From Kutzneria chonburiensis (GTDB lineage: Bacteria > Actinomycetota > Actinomycetes > Mycobacteriales > Pseudonocardiaceae): a DNA stretch of 64,000 nt. Every line of letters begins with the position of its first letter. The stretch's first letter is position 1. Below are positions 59,538 to 64,000 of this stretch, in pieces. The stretch lies in assembly GCF_028622115.1 (NCBI RefSeq), contig NZ_CP097263.1:8432001-8496000 (forward strand), written 5' to 3'. Position numbers and translations under genes: made by a program. The notes beneath the pieces are model-generated. The model had not been told where the DNA came from and made no database searches. It worked only from the letters and a program-made list of their open reading frames with translations.

Positions 59538-60509
59538 TCAGCCGGTGAACTTGCCGATCACCTTGCTGAAGTCGTTGGCGTTCTGGGAGACACCCGAGCA
59601 GGTGTCACCGTCGCCGCCGGAGCCGCAGGCCCGGTCCCGGTTGGCCGACCAGTAGGTCAGCCGGGCCAGGTGGTTGGTCTGCGCGTAGGACAGGATGCTG
59701 TTGAAGTTGGCCAGGGTCACGGTCTCGCCGGCGTTGTCGGTCTTGCCGTTCATCGACGAGATGCCCAGGTGCGAGTAGGCCTGCGCGTCGGTCCAGCCGA
59801 ACGCGCTCTTGAGCTGGCCCTTGAGACCCTCGGCCGCGGACTTGGTGTGCGCCCACATGTCGCCGCCGCTGCTGAAGTCGAACGGCATGATCGACCAGAC
59901 GTCCACGTTCGCGCCGAGCGCCTTGCCCTGTTGGATCAGGCGCTGGCCGTCGGCGTCCGGACCGGAGGTGGTGGTGCCCATGGTCACCACGACCTTGAGG
60001 CCGGGATTGTTGGCCTTCACCGTCTTCAGCGCGCCGAGTACCCGGTCCTGCACCGAATGGGTGCTCATCTCGGTGGCCTCGATGTCGATGTCGATGGCCT
60101 TCAACGAGTACTGCGTGATCACCTTCTGGTAGGCCCCGGCCAGCGCCGACACGCTCGAGCAGTGCTCACCGAGCTTGTTGCCGCCCCAGCCGCCGAAGGA
60201 GACGATCACGTCCCCGCCGGCCTTGCGCACGGCGTTGATCGTGTTCGACGCGGCCGACGCCCCGCCGTCGAACACCGGCGTACAGCCACCGTTGGACAGC
60301 ACGAAGGCGATGGTGAAGGCCTTCAGGCCGGTCGCCGACATGGTCGAGGCGACGTTGGGCTGCCAGCCCGCGCCCAGGTAGATGTACGGCGATGCGGTCA
60401 CCGGGTTCACCGCGGCCGGCGACGCGTCGGCGACCGCGGTGGTCAGGGCCCCGGTGCCCACGAGGCCGGCGGTGAGCAGGGCCGCCAGGCCGCGTCGGGT
60501 CAGCTTCAT
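59538..60509 (-). CDS. Secreted GH18 chitinase (chitinase 1)
   Basis: 323 aa. Twin-Arg-like/Sec signal (MKLTRRGLAALLTAGLVGTG), then a compact TIM barrel with DxDxE at Asp140, Asp142, Glu144 (the acid catalyst). No chitin-binding domain, so it acts on soluble or crystalline chitin without tethering. A DasR-like operator (60560-60575) lies 51 nt upstream of the start. Divergent from chitinase 2. Distinct in sequence from chitinases 2 and 3. Confidence 0.9.
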   Translation of the reverse strand: MKLTRRGLAALLTAGLVGTGALTTAVADASPAAVNPVTASPYIYLGAGWQPNVASTMSATGLKAFTIAFVLSNGGCTPVFDGGASAASNTINAVRKAGGDVIVSFGGWGGNKLGEHCSSVSALAGAYQKVITQYSLKAIDIDIEATEMSTHSVQDRVLGALKTVKANNPGLKVVVTMGTTTSGPDADGQRLIQQGKALGANVDVWSIMPFDFSSGGDMWAHTKSAAEGLKGQLKSAFGWTDAQAYSHLGISSMNGKTDNAGETVTLANFNSILSYAQTNHLARLTYWSANRDRACGSGGDGDTCSGVSQNANDFSKVIGKFTG

Positions 60510-60559
60510 CGACGTCCTCCGCAGGGTGAGTCAGGTCACTCCGGTGAAGCACTTCCCAC

Positions 60560-60575
60560 ACTGGACTAGACCAGT
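60560..60575. promoter_or_regulatory. DasR-like operator of chitinase 1
   Basis: ACTGGACTAGACCAGT, one base from the ACTGGTCTAGACCAGT palindrome bound by DasR (N-acetylglucosamine repressor). Confidence 0.65.
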
Positions 60576-60682
60576 TGAAACCGTCAATAAGGTAGACGAT
60601 CGGGATCGATTCAGGGCGTTTTTCTAGGCCGACCGGCCCAGTAGACGTTGCGCTGAATCGCCGTCTGGCGGCGGTTGCCCAA

Positions 60683-60698
60683 TCTGGTCTATACCAAT
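60683..60698. promoter_or_regulatory. DasR-like operator of chitinase 2
   Basis: TCTGGTCTATACCAAT, core TGGTCTATACCA at 60685-60696, one mismatch from the TGGTCTAGACCA core; 55 nt before the chitinase 2 start. Confidence 0.6.
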
Positions 60699-60753
60699 TG
60701 GGAACGCTCTCCCCGACCGCCGCGTGGTCCCTGCCCGCTCCTGGAGGTCCGTC

Positions 60754-61734
60754 ATGCGCTTGCGTTCCCTGACCGTCGCCGCGATCGCACTCATGAGCGC
60801 ATTCGTTGCGCCGGTCGCCACCACATCCGCATTCGCGGCACCACAGGCCGCCGGCTCGCCCATCCCGGTCGCGCCCTACGTCGACATGGGCGAGTGGCCG
60901 ACACCCGTCCTGTCCACCATGGCGAAGTCCGGCAACCTCAAGGGCTTCACGCTCGGCTTCGTCACCTCGGCCGGCTGCAAGGCCAGCTGGTTCAACGCCT
61001 ACGACCCACGAGCCGCCTGGCAGAGCAGCGAAATCGCCAAGATCCGCTCGGCCGGCGGTGACGTCAAGGTGTCCTTCGGCGGCGCCAGCGGCATCGAGCT
61101 GGCCCAGGCGTGCAGCAGCGTCAGCTCGCTGGCCGCCGAGTACAACGCCGTGATCAAGGCCTACGGCCTGAAGTACGTCGACTTCGACATCGAGGGCGCG
61201 GCGGTGGCCGACCCGACCTCGATCACCCGCCGCTCCCAGGCGCTGGCCCAGGTGCAGTCGGCCAACCCGGGCATCAAGATCTCGCTGACCCTGCCGGTGC
61301 TGCCGTCCGGCCTGGACACCAACGGCCTCAACGTGGTCAAGGCGGCCAAGAGCGCGGGCGTCAACCTCGACATGGTCAACATCATGGCGATGGACTACTA
61401 CATGGGCTCGGCCAACCAGGGCGACCGCGCCGTCTCGGCGGCCAAGGCGACGCAGGCTCAGCTCAAGTCGCTGTACGGCCTGTCCGACGCGGCGGCGTGG
61501 AAGAAGGTCGGCCTCACCCCGATGCTGGGCGTGAACGACTCGCAGAACGAGATCTTCTACACCGCCGACGCGACCAAGGTGGTCAACTTCGCCAAGTCGG
61601 TGCACCTGGGCATGCTGTCGTTCTGGGAGGTCGGCCGGGACGCCAACGCCTGCACCGGCGCGCTCTACCGCTGCACCAACGTGCCGCAGTCGCCGTACCA
61701 GTTCTCCAAGATCTTCGCCGGGTACACCGGCTGA
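60754..61734 (+). CDS. Secreted GH18 chitinase (chitinase 2)
   Basis: 326 aa. Sec signal (MRLRSLTVAAIALMSAFVAP, cleavage near residue 28-30), TIM barrel with DxDxE at Asp143, Asp145, Glu147. The Cys pair near the C-terminus (ACTGALYRCTN) is probably a disulfide. About 60% identical to chitinase 3 by eye, indicating tandem duplication. No binding module. Ribosome binding site GGAGG precedes the ATG. Confidence 0.9.
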   Translation: MRLRSLTVAAIALMSAFVAPVATTSAFAAPQAAGSPIPVAPYVDMGEWPTPVLSTMAKSGNLKGFTLGFVTSAGCKASWFNAYDPRAAWQSSEIAKIRSAGGDVKVSFGGASGIELAQACSSVSSLAAEYNAVIKAYGLKYVDFDIEGAAVADPTSITRRSQALAQVQSANPGIKISLTLPVLPSGLDTNGLNVVKAAKSAGVNLDMVNIMAMDYYMGSANQGDRAVSAAKATQAQLKSLYGLSDAAAWKKVGLTPMLGVNDSQNEIFYTADATKVVNFAKSVHLGMLSFWEVGRDANACTGALYRCTNVPQSPYQFSKIFAGYTG

Positions 61735-61748
61735 CCGGGGACCCCGAC

Positions 61749-61770
61749 TCACCCAACCCTGCAGGGTGAG
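61749..61770 (+). terminator. Small hairpin after chitinase 2
   Basis: CTCACCC and GGGTGAG pair around a 9-nt loop, 15 nt after the stop. Weak terminator candidate. Confidence 0.4.
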
Positions 61771-61782
61771 GCCCACGGTGAA

Positions 61783-61820
61783 CCGGGTCGGGAATTGGTG
61801 CGTACCAATTTCCGACCCGG
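61783..61820. promoter_or_regulatory. DasR-like operator nested in a 17-bp palindrome, upstream of chitinase 3
   Basis: Outer arms CCGGGTCGG and CCGACCCGG enclose AATTGGT-GCGT-ACCAATT (61793-61810); the whole has 17-bp arms with one mismatch. The TGGT...ACCA half-sites match a relaxed DasR site, though the central CTAG is not conserved. It may double as an attenuator or terminator for chitinase 2. Confidence 0.5.
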
Positions 61821-61844
61821 TCTCACTGTCTCTGGAGGACCCCG

Positions 61845-62873
61845 ATGACCATGCCCCCTGCCCGCCGCAAGGCGCTGATGGTCGGCGGAGTGATGGCCGC
61901 GGCCGTCACCATCGGTATGGCGGCGATGTTCGGCGCGAACTCGAACGACGCCAACGCCGCGTCCGCCAACGCGGTCGCCCGTCCCGCCGCGGCCTCGGCG
62001 ATCACCGTCGCCCCGTACGTGGACATGGGCCTGTCCGCGACCAAGCTGTCCCAGTTCGCCAGTGCCAGCGGCATCAAGTCGTTCAGCCTGGCCTTCGTCA
62101 CCTCGGCCGGCTGCAAGGCCAGCTGGTTCAACGCGCACAACATCAACGAGGGCTTCGGGCTGGACCAGATCAACAAGATCCGGGCGGCCGGCGGCGACGT
62201 GAAGGTGTCCTTCGGCGGCGCGACCGGCACCGAGCTGGCCCAGGCCTGCACCGACGTCAACCAGCTGGCCGCGCAGTACACCTCGGTGGTCAAGGAGTAC
62301 AAGCTCACCCACATCGACATGGACGTGGAGGGAGCCGCGGTCGCCGACAAGGCCTCCGTCGACCGGCGGTCCAAGGCGCTTGCCTTGGTGCAGAAGCAGA
62401 ATCCCGGCCTGAAGGTGTCGCTGACGCTGCCGGTGCTGCCCACCGGCCTTGACGGCAACGGCCTCAACGTGGTCAAGTCGGCCAAGGCCGCCGGCGTGGC
62501 GATGGACGTCGTCAACATCATGGCCATGGACTTCGGCACCGCCGAGAAGGACATGGGCGCACGGGTGATCCAGGCCGCGCAGAGCACCGAGAAGCAGCTC
62601 AAGACGATCTTCACCGGCCTGTCCGACGCGCAGGCCTTCAAGATGCTCGGCATCACGCCCATGCTCGGCGTCAACGACACCCAGACCGAGGTCTTCAGTG
62701 TCGCCAACGCCAAGGCCGTGGTGAACTTCGCCAACCAGCAGCACGTCGGCTACCTGGGCTACTGGGAGCAGAGCCGGGACGCCAACGCCTGCACCGGCGC
62801 GCTGTTCCAGTGCACCAACGTGCCGCAGAAGGCGTTCGACTTCGCCAAGGTGTTCGCCGGCTTCAAGGGCTAG
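61845..62873 (+). CDS. Secreted GH18 chitinase (chitinase 3)
   Basis: 342 aa. Long Ala-rich signal (KALMVGGVMAAAVTIGMAAM), then a barrel with DxDxE at Asp158, Asp160, Glu162. Conserved ACTGALFQCTN disulfide pair as in chitinase 2. Ends immediately next to the VOC stop codon (the two TAG stops abut), so transcripts from both sides meet without a terminator. Confidence 0.9.
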   Translation: MTMPPARRKALMVGGVMAAAVTIGMAAMFGANSNDANAASANAVARPAAASAITVAPYVDMGLSATKLSQFASASGIKSFSLAFVTSAGCKASWFNAHNINEGFGLDQINKIRAAGGDVKVSFGGATGTELAQACTDVNQLAAQYTSVVKEYKLTHIDMDVEGAAVADKASVDRRSKALALVQKQNPGLKVSLTLPVLPTGLDGNGLNVVKSAKAAGVAMDVVNIMAMDFGTAEKDMGARVIQAAQSTEKQLKTIFTGLSDAQAFKMLGITPMLGVNDTQTEVFSVANAKAVVNFANQQHVGYLGYWEQSRDANACTGALFQCTNVPQKAFDFAKVFAGFKG

Positions 62874-63647
62874 CTAGTCGTCGTACGGGTCGTCGATGAC
62901 CGAGCCGTACTCGGACTCGTCGGAGTCGTCCGGATCGATCAGCGCGAACCGGGTGCCGAGCGGGTCGGCCAGCACGGCGACCCGCCCCAGCGCCGACCGG
63001 TAGGGCTTGAACCGCAGCCGGGCGCCGAGCCGGCGGGCCAGGTCGATCGTCGCCTCGAAGCCCACGTCGGGGTCGACCGCGAACTGCGCGATCCAGCGGG
63101 CTGGCACGTCTTCCGGGGTGCCCAGCGCCATCCGCACGCGGGCGAGGACCGAGTCCTCGCCCGCGTACCAGACCACGTGGTCGAAGCGGCGGCCGTCGCC
63201 GAACTGCTTCTGGCCGTAGTCGAAGACCGCGCCGAAGAACCGGTCGGCCAGGGTGGCCCGCCACGTGACGAGTTCGGCCCACACCAACGATCCCGGCACA
63301 CCGGCGGTGAAGTGGTGGCCGTCGCCTTCGCACAACCCGACCGCGGTGCCGGTGGGGTCGAGCAGGATTGCCTTGTCCCCCTTGCGATCCGTCAGCCGGC
63401 CGCCGTAGCGGGTGGCCTGCCGGGCGGTCGCGTCTATGTCGGGCGTGGCCAGGTACGGCGTCCAGCCCAGGGCCGCTTCGGCGGCACGGCGCACCCCGGC
63501 GACCGGTTCGCCGAACAGGGTCGCGGTGGCGCCGTCGAACTGCCAGCCGAAGAGGCGGCCGTAGAAGCGGGCCGTGGCCTCGGGGTCGGGTGTGGCGATC
63601 TCCAGCCAGCACGGGCTGCCGAGAGCGGGCTTCGTGATGACGGACAT
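62874..63647 (-). CDS. VOC-family (glyoxalase-like) protein, two domains
   Basis: 257 aa with two glyoxalase-type folds: WLEIATPDPEATARFYGRLF in the first and SLVWAELVTWRATLADRFFG in the second. This paired-VOC group is common in actinobacteria; metal or substrate unknown. A Tyr/Asp-rich acidic tail ends the protein. ATG 63647 follows GGAGGCG. Confidence 0.88.
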   Translation of the reverse strand: MSVITKPALGSPCWLEIATPDPEATARFYGRLFGWQFDGATATLFGEPVAGVRRAAEAALGWTPYLATPDIDATARQATRYGGRLTDRKGDKAILLDPTGTAVGLCEGDGHHFTAGVPGSLVWAELVTWRATLADRFFGAVFDYGQKQFGDGRRFDHVVWYAGEDSVLARVRMALGTPEDVPARWIAQFAVDPDVGFEATIDLARRLGARLRFKPYRSALGRVAVLADPLGTRFALIDPDDSDESEYGSVIDDPYDD

Positions 63648-63686
63648 TGGGTCGCCTCCTCACGGTGGGGAAGGTGCCTGGACTTG

Positions 63687-63716
63687 ATTATGTCATTACC
63701 AAGTCTTTACCTACAA
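63687..63716 (-). promoter_or_regulatory. Promoter of the VOC gene
   Basis: On the minus strand TTGTAG (63711-63716) and CATAAT (63687-63692) are spaced 18 nt apart, about 40 nt ahead of the start. An overlapping GACTTG/CAAGTC inverted repeat (63681-63686 and 63700-63705) covers the -10 region and may be an operator. Confidence 0.5.
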
Positions 63717-63874
63717 CCTTGATCTTCTGCGGTCGTCCGTGGCGCGTGGTTGCGCGCGGCTTCTGATCGTGCTCCCGCTGGTCAACGGCCAGTTTTCCGT
63801 CGGCGCTCAGCCCGTGTGGGTGGCCTGCCGAGCCGTCGGCGTGGCCATCGCCGGAGAGTGTCGGGGGTGCGTGC

Positions 63875-63880
63875 TTTGAT
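63875..63880 (+). promoter_or_regulatory. -10 box of the adnB-like gene
   Basis: TTTGAT, 6 nt before the GTG at 63887, no Shine-Dalgarno sequence. Confidence 0.35.
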
Positions 63881-63886
63881 CGGTCC

Positions 63887-64000
63887 GTGGCACGCAGAAG
63901 CACTCCGCTCGCCCTTGTGCGCCGGCCGGCACAACCGCCGCCCCGGCCGCGCTGGGACGCGACCGCGCGGCGGGTCATCGATCGTGAAGGCGGTCCATTG
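63887..64000 (+). CDS. adnB: UvrD/RecB-like helicase-nuclease subunit AdnB, 5' end only
   Basis: 38 codons visible: MARRSTPLALVRRPAQPPPR then PRWDATARRVIDREGGPL. The WDATARRVIDxxGGPL stretch is the N-terminal helicase motif region just before the Walker A of AdnB/UvrD-type proteins. Order (ATL, LipV, AdnB) agrees with mycobacterial Rv3204-Rv3202c. AdnAB resects DNA ends for homologous recombination. The catalytic motifs lie beyond the window. Confidence 0.7.
   Translation, partial: MARRSTPLALVRRPAQPPPRPRWDATARRVIDREGGPL

Noticed and set aside
63688-63978. A 96-codon minus-strand frame next to the adnB-like start
   Set aside because: It covers the VOC promoter and the adnB-like coding start and has no domain or ribosome binding site.

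Overview
The window is high-GC actinobacterial chromosome, most likely from a non-pathogenic member of the Pseudonocardiaceae (genus not determinable from sequence alone). Evidence: GTG/TTG starts and stop/start overlaps are common; SigE-RseA-HtrA-TatB, LpqY-SugABC and MoeZ-DUF3152-DUF3107 modules are actinobacterial; and gene order follows two blocks I remember from Mycobacterium tuberculosis, roughly Rv1212c-Rv1239c (about 2-28 kb here) and Rv3212-Rv3202c (about 35.7-64 kb here, with an insertion at about 40.1-47.4 kb). I see no rRNA, tRNA, CRISPR array, prophage or transposase.

Layout. 0-2 kb: a truncated LysR regulator coupled to a lipoprotein. 2-4.4 kb: divergent glycogen/maltose-1-phosphate genes glgA/glgC. 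5-6.7 kb: an SDR gene and a TetR gene sharing a double operator. 6.8-12.7 kb: envelope-stress block (O-methyltransferase, sigE, rseA, htrA, tatB), a MarR gene and mrp. 12.8-19.6 kb: DUF1003, an MgtE-N/CBS protein, PhzF, an APH-like kinase, a CitE-like lyase and an acyl-CoA dehydrogenase. 19.6-24.7 kb: a small membrane protein and a complete trehalose-type ABC importer. 24.7-35.7 kb: mixed housekeeping (DUF2332 twice, CorA, MaoC, Nudix, PH-domain, methyltransferase, PHP, MarC, RecB-like nuclease, hydrolase). 35.7-40.1 kb: PQQ propeller, DEAD-box helicase, ferritin-like protein, DUF3107. 40.2-47.4 kb: an accessory stretch with a TetR-controlled AurF/hydrolase/AurF operon, a MarR/SDR pair and a TetR/hydrolase pair. 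47.5-50.9 kb: DUF3152 metzincin-like protein, MoeZ, TIGR02569. 51-55.6 kb: assimilatory nitrite reductase nirBD with a HemD-winged-helix fusion and CbiX. 55.7-59.4 kb: pirin, PaiB-like, alkyltransferase-like and lipase genes. 59.5-62.9 kb: three GH18 chitinases. 62.9-64 kb: a VOC protein and the start of an AdnB-like helicase.

How genes work together. GlgA and GlgC supply and use ADP-glucose. SigE, its zinc anti-sigma factor and HtrA form an envelope-stress circuit, with a candidate SigE-type promoter ahead of sigE. NirB/NirD need siroheme, and the same overlapping operon carries CbiX and a HemD-like regulator behind a GlnR-type box. The chitinases each have a DasR-like operator, suggesting N-acetylglucosamine control.

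Notable structure beyond the genes: three families of intergenic palindromes, mostly between convergent genes; at least fourteen genes with a -10-like hexamer 6-8 nt before the start codon and no Shine-Dalgarno sequence (likely leaderless mRNAs); matched operators for a MarR gene and its neighbouring SDR; and two genes interrupted by apparent single-base deletions in GC-rich runs, which may be sequencing errors.
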